DNA of 64,000 nt from Pomphorhynchus laevis (GCA_012934845.2 WNNJ02003050.1:62001-126000), one strand, 5' to 3'; counted from the stretch's first letter, positions 21,600 through 31,269 are shown. Numbers and translations: made by a program. Notes: generated by a model from the sequence alone, not told the origin.

Positions 21600-22160
21600 G
21601 AGAGATACTTGACTTATTCTCGATCGCCATTTATACTCGATTTTTAAGGCATTATTCACACTGCAAAGTTAAAAGTTTCACAACACAATCAACATAATGT
21701 CTGCAATATACCATGATTCATGGATTCATGTTGAATAAGTTGCTTATAACGCTCGTAATAAAAAGAGGTGGAAACAAATTTAAGTTTATTAGACTTGAAT
21801 GTTAAAAAGACTCAAACAAGTTAAGAATAACAGAAAATATTATTCGGCAATCACGCCTTGATCGTGGTTGAATATAATTGTGAGAGAAATTATTCTTTTC
21901 AGTTGATAAAACACAGAATAAATAGTTTAGTCATTGAGATAACCTAACATATAATCAGCACATTTAGTTTTAAAATAAATAAAAATATTCTGAAAAATAA
22001 AACTTCGAAAAAATATTCGAACAGATCAATGTTTTATAAGCTATTTAATACTCTTATTAGTCAGTAATTTAATAAAATGGTCATCGTAAAATAATCTACT
22101 TATAAGTCCACAAAATGTTAGGTAAATAAAATAGAAAAATTAAAAATTTAACATCCTTTT
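21600..22160. other. Upstream region of the EF-hand gene
   Basis: The promoter of the minus-strand EF-hand gene must lie here, but no TATA box or initiator can be singled out in such AT-rich sequence. ATTCATGGATTCATG at 21716-21730 is a small direct repeat. Nothing else stands out. Confidence 0.3.
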
Positions 22161-22164
22161 ATAG

Positions 22165-22560
22165 GATAAATCAAATAAGCTAACTGAGTCTAAAGTATTT
22201 AATATAATTATAAAATAAACAAAACATAATAATGCTAAATCAAAATTTAATAATTAAATAATAAAATTAATAATTGTTATAATATTTTATATAATTTATA
22301 TCAAGTTAAAATAAAAAATGAAATTTAAAATAAACGTCATTTTTATAAATTGACTAATAAATAACAGACGTTGTATCAGAATAAGAATTAGAGGTCATCA
22401 GGAGGAACTGCTATGCTATCAGGTTTCGGCCCCTAACTCCTCTACCCAACATAGCAGCGGGGCCAAATACGTGCTAAGGACGTATTTCCTCTGATTTAAT
22501 TTGATTATATAGTGTACCTTATTCTTATTATACTGTACCTTATTGTATTTCTAAAACTGA
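22165..22560 (+). repeat. Family A structured repeat, best-preserved copy
   Basis: Stems read directly: AGAATAAG 22378-22385 with CTTATTCT 22518-22525; ATCA-G-GAGGAA 22397-22407 with TTCCTCTGAT 22486-22495; stem A CTGCTATG 22408-22415 with CATAGCAG 22450-22457; stem B GGCCCC 22428-22433 with GGGGCC 22459-22464; hairpin AAATACGT 22465-22472 with ACGTATTT 22480-22487. A and B interleave, which is a pseudoknot topology. The left end begins with AAATCAAATAAGCTAACTGAGTCTA. No open reading frame; non-autonomous RNA- or DNA-borne element. Confidence 0.85.
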
Positions 22561-22849
22561 AAAATTTTAGAATTATGAGGAAAATATGAAGAAGGGTAAA
22601 TGATACATAGAGAAGAGATGATAGTCAAGATGAAGTAAGATTTATTATAGAGATTAATTAGGGTGATCGACTGAGGTAAGATGGAACTATGGTAGTTTCT
22701 TAAAGGTAAGAAGATGTTGAGAAAACGATGGTTTAACTGGATAGAATTCTAGGCTCGTGGATCACTTAAATTATACGAAGGAAATTGGTAGTGTCTAGGA
22801 ATAGCAAAGAGGCCAGTATGTTGAATGTGGAACTTAGATAAAGTTGCGC
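22561..22849. other. Intergenic, no feature seen
   Basis: Purine-rich on the plus strand (runs of GAAGATGA, GATGGTTT, GTAAGATGG type). No open frame above noise and no repeat partner seen in this window. Confidence 0.35.
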
Positions 22850-23600
22850 ATGATCATAAGGATGTTTCTCTTGACGACCTCTAATTTTTATTCTGATACA
22901 TCGTATGTTATTTATTAGTCAATTCATAAAATTTGACTTGTATTTTAAATTTGAATTTTAAATTTTGAGTTGATATAAATATAAATTGTATAAAACCTTA
23001 TATGCTTATTTATCATTATCTTTATTTTTAATTTATATATAGTAAAAATATGTAGACTCAGGTAACTGATCTGATTTGTATTACTGACAAGTTATTATTG
23101 ACCTGTGGACTTTGCTTGCCGGTAATATAACCTCTGTCAGAAATACTGAAACTATGTGTTATTGATACGACTATTTTTCTGGAAATTTTCTAGCAAGTTT
23201 AATGATTTTTTCCTATACCTTTAAAATATAAAAAACAACAAAATATTATTACAAATTTATTGAAATACTAAGATATTAGGATACTTAAATAAGATACACC
23301 ATGTAACAAATGACTTAATTTGTAGACTCAGTTATCTGATATGATATTGGTGATATCAGATCATTGACAATTGCAAGCTCGGATTAAGGATGAACTTCCT
23401 TATTATTCGAGGAAAGTTCCTCCTGATGACCTATAATTCTTATTATGATGCATCGTATGTTATTTATTAGTCAATTCATAAAATTTGACTTTTATTTTAA
23501 ATTTTAATTTTAAATTATGACTTGATATAAATATAAATTGTATAAAATCTTATATAGTTATTTATTATTGATCTTTATTTATACGTAGACACAGTTATCT
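22850..23600 (-). repeat. Family A repeats, two minus-strand 5' halves
   Basis: Minus-strand leader, hairpin and GATGTATCAGAATAAnnATTAGAGG arms at 22870-23110 and 23395-23600. The first is followed by the longer 5' extension (GTAACTGATCTGATTTG; TGCCGGTAATATAACCTCTG) that also occurs on the plus strand at 6720-7060, showing that the element extends well beyond the structured part. Confidence 0.65.
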
Positions 23601-24260
23601 AAAAGTATAATATAAAAGCATCAAATAAAAGTATTTAGTTTGATGAATGCATAATATATTATACAAAAGTATAATATATAAGATTATAATCTATACAACC
23701 TTATATCCTATACAAAAGTATAATATATAATATTATAATATATATTATTAAATAGTATGATAAGGATAAAGTAATTCGCTAACATCATAAATTTGTATAG
23801 TTATTATAGGAACGAAGAAGAATTCTTCTTCTTCGTTCCTATAATAACTATATATTTGAAATGGAAGAAGATTGTTATTGTACAGTTATTTTAGGAACGA
23901 AGAAGAATTCTTCTTTGTTCCTATGATAACTATATATTTAAAATGAAAGAAGATTGTGGGTTTAGTATTTATTATCATAAATTTGATGAATTTGGATTTG
24001 TTTATATTAACAATTTTAATTATATTACATAATTATTTATCTATAAAGATAATATATTTAAAGATAATATATTCAAGTATCTGACTATGAGGTACATCAA
24101 AGTATCAGGTAAGATAATGTCAAAGTATACGTATAGTTTGGTAAATGCATAATATATAATACAAAAGTATAATATATAATATTATAATATATAATACATT
24201 AAATATAAAAACATTACCAACTCTTTCAGTGTGATACTTTTGGAGATGTTCTGTTATGAA
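23600..24260 (-). repeat. Family C repeat, inverted copy
   Basis: Reverse complement of 16.5-17.77 kb, with the two palindromic hairpins at about 23795-23850 and 23885-23935, AAAGTAATTCGCTAACATC, and GTTTGGTAAATGCATAATAT at its far end. With the copy at 16.4-17.8 kb it forms inverted arms around the EF-hand gene. Confidence 0.7.
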
Positions 24261-24490
24261 TGGATTGTAATATACTTTGTATTAGAATAAGAATATACTT
24301 TGTATTATAAAATATACAATATACTATACAAATATATTAAATATTAAATTATAGAATATAGCATAAGGCACTAGATAATAAAATTTCATCAGAGGAAATA
24401 CGTTATTAGCATATATTTAACCCCGCTGCAATGCCGTGTCGAGGAAAAGGGATTAAAACTGATAACATCGCAGTTACTCCCGATGGCCAT
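24260..24490 (-). repeat. Family A structured repeat with covarying stems
   Basis: Minus-strand copy. Stem A is CTGCGATG (minus strand of 24473-24466) with CATTGCAG (24433-24426), one G-U. Stem B is AATCCC (24454-24449) with GGGGTT (24424-24419), where two G-C pairs of the 22.4 kb copy have become A-U and one pair is U-G. The pseudoknot order is retained. Confidence 0.75.
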
Positions 24491-24605
24491 AACGAATTGA
24501 CGATCACGAATAAGAAAGAAGAGAGAGCGCACTTTTGGTGTATAAATGACGAAGTGTAGTCACGGTATGAAGAAACAATGAAAAATTTTAAGTGTTTTAC
24601 GATGG

Positions 24606-25101
24606 CTAGATATATTTGCCTTCAAGAAACAATAAAAAGACAATACTTTGAGAGATCAACCAGGTGACGTTTGATTTCATGAAGTTGATCGTCATTTGGA
24701 TGGATTCTAGATATTCGAAAACATTGATTAGCCATTTCATGGATCTTAACATGTCGTTTATAATGAATAAAGGATAATGAGTGTAGATGAGGATGTCAGC
24801 AACATGCTGCATGATTAGAAAGTTTTGGATTAATAAGAAAAATATGGATACAGACAGTCGAAAGCATTAAGTCACTGTGGACATAGATTGTAGCTCAGAA
24901 AGAAGAGGCAAACCAAACAGCATTAGATGAAGAAAACCCCAAGCTAGGATGAAGGCGGGATAAAAAAGTAAAGTGGCTAACAATATCAAAGGTTGCAGCT
25001 AAGTCAAGTGGAATTACGACATTGTTCATGAGTCGAGCACATGCAAGTAAAAGGTCGCTAAAGCATTGACGAATTTTATCGAAGCAATAACGATGATCCA
25101 T
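24606..25101 (-). pseudogene. LINE reverse transcriptase remnant (CR1/Jockey-like)
   Basis: Minus-strand peptides LDLAATFDIVSHFTFLSRL, then GFSSSNAVWFASSF, match the RT palm motif of non-LTR retrotransposons (LDLSAAFDTVDH...LLSRL...GI...WF.SYL). Further 3', HVADILIYTHYPLF corresponds to the YADDTQLY block and INFMKSNVTWL to the following 'N..KT..L' block. Palm acidic residues are partly lost and the frame shifts between the blocks. About 500 bp survive; no endonuclease or 3' tail is recognised. It is distinct from the LINE family at 44-49 and 59-63 kb. Confidence 0.6.
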
Positions 25102-25479
25102 GGTCCAATTTCCGTTTTCGAATATTTAATAATATATATTTGTAGCATTTTAGTCATTTCCTATTAATGAAGTTAGATTTTCAAAAGTGTATAATTTTAT
25201 CAATGCCTAAGTATCCTCTGCATTGAAAATCGAGTGGTATTACAAAATGAGGTCCTCAAACATTGCATGAAATTTCATTTTATTTCATTAAATCGGGAAA
25301 ATCAAGTTAATGTGCTTGACTTGAAACGCTTTTGTTTTTTGTAATTTAAGCGTATTATATATCTGTTGTGAATTATTTATTCGAATTGTTAACTTAAATA
25401 TCCACCTAAAACGATATCAACTTAAAAAACGGCATCACAAGTGTGATGGAAGCGTCGATTTACATGATTTCTAGCAAGA
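25102..25479. other. Intergenic, no feature seen
   Basis: AT-rich sequence between the LINE remnant and the LTR-element fossil. No motif recognised. Confidence 0.35.
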
Positions 25480-26275
25480 TGTAATTTGCAAGCTGCCGCA
25501 CTTAATGGTCTTGCTGAGCATCTTGCTGCTTTGTCCTGTGCGCAGAAAATCGTTGATCACGGTAATGAATCAGATAAACGTTACCTGCCAAAATGTTCAT
25601 TGCAACCACAAGAACTCGTCCTTAATAATGCAAGTATTGTGGAAGAAGTCCACATCCTCGCGCAGTGCCCTGTACGAAACTCTAGGTGATTCGCTTGCGC
25701 AAAAAATAGATCATTTTTCTAAATTATACCAATCTATACAGATTAAGCCGAAAGTCCCCAAAATATACAGCAACACTATGCTCAACGAAATAACACTGAT
25801 CTTGCAAACAATATAGCGATTATACAAGTTAGCGTAGATCATCATAAAGTTGTCGAATAACGATTTCAATTTCCTTTTTTGCCCAATCTCTGTTCCTCAA
25901 TGATATCAGAGAGAGAATTATTGGATCATATCGAGTAGTTTAACTTTGATCAAAAGCTTTCTGTGGTAACTGTCACTGGAGTTAACAAAGCTACAACTAT
26001 AAGATTACAACCTATTACGCACTTTCGTCATTACCCGTTCGAGCACAGAAAACTCATAAATCGTAAAATAAGTACGCTTCTGAAAGAATCTATTATATAA
26101 ACGAGTAGATCAGAATGGAGAGCGTAAGTTATCATAACTACAAACGGAAAAGGATAGTAGTCCAATTTTCAAGCACTATAAATCACTATACTCAGCTCGA
26201 TGCGTATCATCTTCCAAGCATAGATGAACTAATTGCGAAGATATCATTAGAATTGTGTATATATTTAATTTAATT
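25480..26275 (+). mobile_element. Ty3/gypsy LTR retrotransposon fossil, pol fragment
   Basis: Part of a Ty3/gypsy-type polymerase: the 5' side of the reverse transcriptase is recognisable from 'HYPFEHRKLI', 'LLKESI' and 'DAYHLPSIDELIAKI'-type blocks, preceded by sequence that may be the end of gag or the protease region. No LTRs, integrase or envelope are seen. The copy is broken, with many interruptions, and looks old. Confidence 0.6.
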
Positions 26276-26319
26276 GCATCTATGTTCTGAAATTTTTTGA
26301 TTGGGCACGACATTATGTG

Positions 26320-26480
26320 GCACCTTAACACACGCTTAAACAGTGTTTAAAGCCCGAAAAGCAGAACTACCCTTATTAATCTGAATCATTAGAGAGCATT
26401 TAGCAAAGGCTCTTGATCTGATGAGGATATATAGAACGCTGCCTGGTGTTTATGCCTCCTCATGAAAAAACATAGTGATA
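26320..26480. repeat. Family D interspersed repeat, copy 2
   Basis: Shares TTAAACAGTGTTTAAAG, GAACTAC, AATCTGAATCAT and GCTGCCTGGTGTTTATGCC with 9590-9850. Also contains GATCTGATGAGGATAT, which resembles a hammerhead CTGATGAG core, but no GAAA partner follows. Confidence 0.45.
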
Positions 26481-27337
26481 TATATAGAGGTTTGATTATA
26501 TAGAGGTTCTCTTTGTAAATATATATATTCATGTTCAAACCTTTTCAAGCGTAACTATAATTCAAACTCAAACTATAAGTCAAATGAAGTCAAACTGACA
26601 CTCTCTTCGCTAAACAGTTTCATGTACGAATGAACCGAATATTAAGCAGTCCATTTAAAACGTGATGCTATTTGTTAAATATATTCTACCTTAAGCAAAT
26701 CGCGAAGATTCCCTACAAAATGTAAATCCAGAGCTCTAATTATGTCGTTGAGTTATGATTTACCATTGTTTTCACAAAATTAAAAATGCTTGCGTGTAAA
26801 TTAATGTATTTCCAATCTTGATATTAGATTTAGTATTTTATTATTTCAATTCGTATGTAAACATTTCTTATTGTAGCCATTTATTGCAAAAACTTTCCAA
26901 TGAGGGTTTCCAAATTTACGACATAAGAAATTATGCATTACAAAATTTAACACCTAATATATGGTTTATAAATTATAACTAAATAACAATGTAATAATGT
27001 CAGCTCATTGCCTACATAATTTTAATCATTGATTTAAATTATTGATTCCGGACAGTTATGTATGTTGACACCGTGACTTCCAAAATGTGCTGATTCCAAA
27101 TATATAGGAAGCTAGTAGAAACTTGTTGCATACTGCATGGTTAGTGTGGCTTATGAACACGCGTTATCAAGCAAATTAAGTTAATCTAAGTTAATTTTGT
27201 AACTCAAGTCAAGATGTTTGATTAAATTTACATGCTACATGTCATAAACCGAAATCCCATAGCAACATTAAAATTTGTAAAATTGTATTATTTTAAACTT
27301 ACAATTGTAACTATCGATTATGTTTTCTTAATGTTTA
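26481..27337. other. Upstream region of the PKA-like kinase gene
   Basis: No repeat or open frame recognised. Short upstream ATGs at 27320 and 27331 are out of frame with the kinase ATG. Promoter elements cannot be singled out. Confidence 0.3.
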
Positions 27338-28501
27338 ATGCATACAACGGTAAAAATTGAAATGCGACAGCCGTTTTCCCGTCGTCAGAAAGATGCACAG
27401 GGCGCTTTGCTGAGTAATGCGAATTCCCCGGTTGTTGAACAGCTACGAATAAATATGCTGCTTGATAATCCGTTGAGTTTTAAGCTGTTTGGGAACATGA
27501 AAAGCTTTTACCAGTTCTCTCAGAATTTTTTCAGGCGTAAATTTCACGAGCGTCAATTGCCTAGTCCGCGACCGAACAATTCTCTACAAATACAGAAAAC
27601 AATCGGACGAGGTGCATTCGGAATTGTGGCCGTGGCTACTCTTGACAGCCAATTATGTGCAGTAAAAATTTTCGACAGAAACAAGCTAGTAAAAACGAAA
27701 CAGGCTCAGCGGACAATATACGAAAAAGCCATGATGAGCAGCCTTATACATCCTAACGTAGTTCAATTTTTAGCTTCTTTTAAGGATAACTCAAATTTAT
27801 ATATTTGCATGAGAATTGTTCGTGGTGGTGAGCTATTTGTTCATATGAGGCGTTTAAAACGATTTGATGAAAATACTTCACGGCAGTTATCTGCTCAGAT
27901 TCTACTGGCATTTGAATATTTACAGAAATTGCACGTTGCACATCGTGACATTAAACCGGAAAATATACTTCTTGAGGGTAATGGGTACATTAAGCTTACG
28001 GATTTTGGTTTTGCGAAACATATTCGAGGCCGAACATATACATTATGTGGAACTCCAGAGTATCTAGCACCAGAGGTCATTTTACAAAGAGGATATGGAC
28101 TATCAACTGATTGGTGGTCAATTGGCGTCTTAATTTATGAACTGAATTTTGGAACTACTCCTTTTCTAGCTATTGAGCAAAGTAAAATGTATGAACGAAT
28201 AACACGGGGTAAATATAGACAGCCTGATTTTTTTTCCGAAAGTTTAGTAGACTTAATACGTGGCCTACTCATTGTTGACCCGTCAAAGCGTTTAGGTTGT
28301 TTAACACAAGGAGCAGAGGACATAACCCGACATCCGTGGTTCAAGAGTATTGATTGGTGGGAGTTGTTTTCGCAAAAGACTGAAATGCGATTCAAACCAA
28401 CTTTAAAAAATGCCACGGATCTATCTAATTTTGACACATCAAAATTAAATTTAAAGGAAGCAGAAAAAGAAATGCATAGAACAATATTTCAAGACTTCTA
28501 A
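27338..28501 (+). CDS. PKA catalytic-subunit-like Ser/Thr protein kinase, intronless
   Basis: 387-residue AGC kinase. G-loop GRGAFG 90-95, lysine K110 (AVKIF), alpha-C E129, HRDIKPEN 202-209 with D204, K206 and N209, DFG 222-224, activation segment RTYTLCGTPEYLAPE with T235 at the PKA Thr197 position. The acidic residues that bind the P-3/P-2 arginines in PKA are kept (E165 of GGE, E208 of KPEN, E286 of YER). The C-terminal tail has NFD 364-366 and ends in the FxxF motif FQDF. The N-terminal ~80 residues are longer than in PKA, lack the MG myristoylation start and are not recognisable. HRD replaces PKA's YRD. The single uninterrupted ORF in a genome whose other genes have introns suggests a retrocopy that has stayed open and kept all catalytic residues, so likely functional. 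PRKX-like kinase is the alternative. Later in-frame ATG at codon 9. Confidence 0.9.
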   Translation: MHTTVKIEMRQPFSRRQKDAQGALLSNANSPVVEQLRINMLLDNPLSFKLFGNMKSFYQFSQNFFRRKFHERQLPSPRPNNSLQIQKTIGRGAFGIVAVATLDSQLCAVKIFDRNKLVKTKQAQRTIYEKAMMSSLIHPNVVQFLASFKDNSNLYICMRIVRGGELFVHMRRLKRFDENTSRQLSAQILLAFEYLQKLHVAHRDIKPENILLEGNGYIKLTDFGFAKHIRGRTYTLCGTPEYLAPEVILQRGYGLSTDWWSIGVLIYELNFGTTPFLAIEQSKMYERITRGKYRQPDFFSESLVDLIRGLLIVDPSKRLGCLTQGAEDITRHPWFKSIDWWELFSQKTEMRFKPTLKNATDLSNFDTSKLNLKEAEKEMHRTIFQDF

Positions 28502-28780
28502 TTCGTTGGTTGTCACGCATAAATAGAATGTGTATCTGAAATATTTGCCCTCGTTGATACATAAACCGTTACGACAGAATTTTTACAGGGAAGTTTTTGA
28601 TTGTAATTTTATTTTTAGCAATTTATATTGCACAAACATCTCTGAAATAAATATCACAAATTAAATAATTTGTACTAATTATTGTACAAAAAATATAAGA
28701 TTTTCATATTAAATTATATTAAATTATCAAATATATAAGCAGATCAGCCACTTCTCAATTTCGGAATGTCAGATGTAAGG
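28502..28780. other. 3' flank of the kinase gene
   Basis: AT-rich. GAAATAAATATC at 28644-28655 supplies an AATAAA-type polyadenylation signal about 145 bases after the stop. No other feature. Confidence 0.4.
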
Positions 28781-29210
28781 TTGAACAACCTGTAGAGGAG
28801 CGTGCTCTTAGCGAATTCCTTTCAGAAATTTATTAAGGATCAAGAACCGTCGAAGTTGTGTAGCTACAGGGCCACGCTGATGATACTATCCTGTAGCGAT
28901 GAGTACACTAAGGACGAAACACACTATTGGTGGCTAGGCGTCTGTGGTTGGCGCATCCCGGATTAAGCGTTCCGACGAAATTGGTACAAAAGCATGTAGA
29001 TACAGCAATTAATTCAAGGATGATATTTTTAATAAAAAATTCTTTACTATCTTATTCTCAAAATTAAAAATATTTTAAAAGATACCTGATAATTTCGTCT
29101 ATCCAGTGCTCAAATTTCTTACGGAAGTTTACTTAAAAATAGAGTAAGTCGAATTTGTGTAGCTACAGGGCCACACTGATTATGACATCACAAATAGTGT
29201 GATGTCGAAA
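28780..29210. repeat. Short repeat carrying the hammerhead-like motif, two copies
   Basis: The phrase GTGTAGCTACAGGGCCAC and its upstream flank (GAAATTTATTAAGGA / GAAGTTTACTTAAAA, then GTCGAA) occur at about 28825-28885 and 29122-29185. The second copy loses homology after CTGAT. Probably a small interspersed element. Confidence 0.5.
28855..28925 (+). ncRNA. Hammerhead-ribozyme-like motif, degenerate core
   Basis: Stem III TGTGT (28857-28861) pairs with ACACA (28919-28923). A GUA cleavage triplet ends at 28862. Stem I GCTACAGG (28863-28870) pairs perfectly with CCTGTAGC (28890-28897). The core then reads GATGAG where CUGAUGAG is expected (C3 and U4 missing). Stem II GTAC/GGAC around ACTAA is followed by GAAAC (28916-28920). 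The order and spacing are those of a type I hammerhead. The missing core bases predict little or no activity in this copy. A second, 5'-only copy of the same repeat is at 29140-29185. Confidence 0.5.
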
Positions 29211-29267
29211 ATTAGTGAAAAATAATTTTAATTTTTTAAATATTTGATAATGATTCATTATTAATAA

Positions 29268-29465
29268 AGAATTATTGGATCTGGTTCAAAGAAAGAAGAA
29301 AACTTTTATTTGATATTTCGCTAATTTCTGTTAGTATCTCCATAAAATTACCTAATAATTACCCAGTAATTTTCTAAAGATGCTAAGAAAGGTTAGCGAA
29401 ATATACAATAAAATTTTCATTTTTACTTTTATCCAGTTCCAATAATTCTTTATCAACTATTTAAA
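29268..29465. repeat. Family B palindromic MITE-like repeat, copy 1
   Basis: Begins GAATTATTGGA and ends with its complement TCCAATAATTC. Inside, TTTGATATTTCGCTAA...GTTAGCGAAATAT and the central GTAATTTTCT/AGAAAATTAC give one long imperfect hairpin of about 190 bp. Other copies: 31022-31245 and 57283-57475; half copies 37190-37300 and 55885-55975. No coding capacity. Confidence 0.75.
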
Positions 29466-29639
29466 AAAACGTTCAGTTGTTGGAGAGTTTTATAAAATTG
29501 TTTACATTATTTTGAACCAAACTTTATTTAAAATATTTAATATATATTTTTTATAATATTTTGTTAATTTATATATTTTACTATTTTCTGTTTGATTATA
29601 TTTTTATAGTAACTAGTTTAAAAAGTTTAACTAGTTAAA

Positions 29640-30160
29640 AAAACGGTGACTTTGTCATTTGCGACAATTTCACTGTTAAATTTATTTGTGGTGCTGACGC
29701 CCTGATATCAAATGATTCCACGAACAATAGTATTTCCATTTGAGGAACATTATTGATAGTGATGCATAGCAGCAGTGCATCGTAGTGCTACATTGTACTA
29801 TCCAGTAGCCAACTGGTGTGTATATTTGTAGCACAACGCGCTTGGTTCTCCAGGGCTTAATGCAGACGGGTAAATATTTGCAGTTGCGAACCCCAGTCTT
29901 TGCAAGGGAACAAGGAGCCTTTGTTGTTTCAAATCACCGTATAGCTTTTCTCCCAACTTCAATCCAGTTGTGGGGAGTACAGGCTACTGATGAGAACCAA
30001 CTAGTTCGAAATGGTGACTTTGTCATTTGCGACAATTTCATTGTGGAATTTCTTTCGTGGTGCTGATACCCTGATATCAAATGTTTCCACGAACAATAGT
30101 ATTTCCATTTGAGGAAATTTATTGATAGTGATGCATAGCAGCAGTGCATCGTAGTATATA
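29640..30160. repeat. Direct repeat of ~150 bp
   Basis: The block beginning GGTGACTTTGTCATTTGCGA and ending GATGCATAGCAGCAGTGCAT occurs at 29644-29788 and 30011-30153. The ~220 bp between them (29790-30010) includes TTCCAGGGCTTAATGCAGACG and holds an 82-codon open frame (29818-30066) with no recognisable motif, which I treat as part of the repeat. Confidence 0.7.
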
Positions 30161-30310
30161 TAATATATATAATATATATTATATATATTATATATAATAT
30201 ATATATATATATATATTATATATAATAGATATATATATATCTATTATATATAATATCATATATTGATAAACGTTTATTGATAAACGTGTCTTGTATATAT
30301 ATATATATCT
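30154..30310. repeat. (TA)n-rich simple sequence
   Basis: Runs of ATATAT/TATATAAT with nested palindromes (ATAGATATATATATATCTAT). Simple-sequence block. Confidence 0.85.
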
Positions 30311-31245
30311 TTTACGATATAATAGTAGCGAACCACTATCGACTGAAATCAAAACTATTCACTTCTATAAGTTATCTATTACAAATGTGTGAATTAAAAT
30401 ATGTCAATTCGAAAAATTTGGTCGTTTAATGTTTTATACTTAATATTATGCATGAATAATCATGCAAACGTGATCATTCATGATCATGATCATGCAAACC
30501 TGTTATGTTATCAGGTTTCTGCTCCTATTTCTCGAACCAACATAGTAGCTGGCCCCAAATACGCGTGATGATGTATTTCCTCTGATGAAATTGGATTATC
30601 AAGTATCTTATTCTAATTAAAAGTAAATTATTTCTTATCTGTCCATAAAAATTTTCCGATTAAAAGTTTAAATTTATTTTTTTATAATATGTTGTTAATT
30701 TATATATTTTACTATTTTCTGTTTGATTATATTTTTATAGTAACTAGTTTAAAATATGTATCCATTGAATTATTTAAATTATTTTAAAGAAAGCATTGGG
30801 CTTGAATAGAGAACTGTGTGTTGAAAGCTTGCAAGAATAAAGAAAACGTGTTTCATATCACGTCTAAAGAACCATCATTAACAAATATAAAAAAGAAATA
30901 AATTCGAGTTTGCAATATAAATATAAAAATGTAAAAATCTTTGTGATTAAGATATTAAGTATTTCTGTAAATTAAACTGCTAAATGTAATAAAATATAAT
31001 ATATTATAACATAATATTCTTATGTTAAGGAATTATTGGAGCGGGATTAAAGAAAATCGGAATTTTTTATTGATATTTCACTAACCTGTTAGCATTTTCA
31101 GAAAATTACATAATAATTACGTAGTAATTTTCTAAAGATGCTAGCAGAGGTTAGCTAAATATCAATCAAAAATTTCCTCCGTTCTGTGATCCAGCTTCAA
31201 TAATTCTTTATCAATAATGAGTCATTATCAAATATTTATTAAATA
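30310..31245 (+). repeat. ~900-bp composite repeat, copy 1
   Basis: Near-identical in order and orientation to 56580-57475: ATCTTTTACGATATAATAG, TGATCATGATCATGCAAACC, a family A 3' part (30490-30660), TATTTTACTATTTTCTGTTTG, AAAGCATTGGGCTTGAATAG, AAAACGTGTTTCATATCACG and a family B palindrome (31022-31245). An inverted fragment lies at 36985-37180. No open frame. Confidence 0.75.
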
Positions 31246-31269
31246 AGAAAGTATCGTTCATAAATTTTA

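Noticed and set aside
22408-22464. Hepatitis-delta-like ribozyme in family A
   Set aside because: The A-B-A'-B' order resembles P1/P2, but the required P4 and catalytic C between A' and B' are missing (0-1 nt).
22395-22500. Hammerhead ribozyme in family A (CTGATGA appears on both strands)
   Set aside because: No GAAA box joined to the CTGATGA by an adjacent stem; the CTGATGA words are simply the two arms of one inverted repeat.
25480-26275. LTR element as complete or recent
   Set aside because: Only part of pol is recognisable, no LTRs were found nearby, and the copy is heavily broken.
27895-28437. Minus-strand ORFs opposite the kinase
   Set aside because: Shadows of the kinase coding sequence with no independent features.
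29818-30066. 82-codon ORF as a gene
   Set aside because: Overlaps a ~150-bp direct repeat whose other copy is not open in the same frame; no motif.
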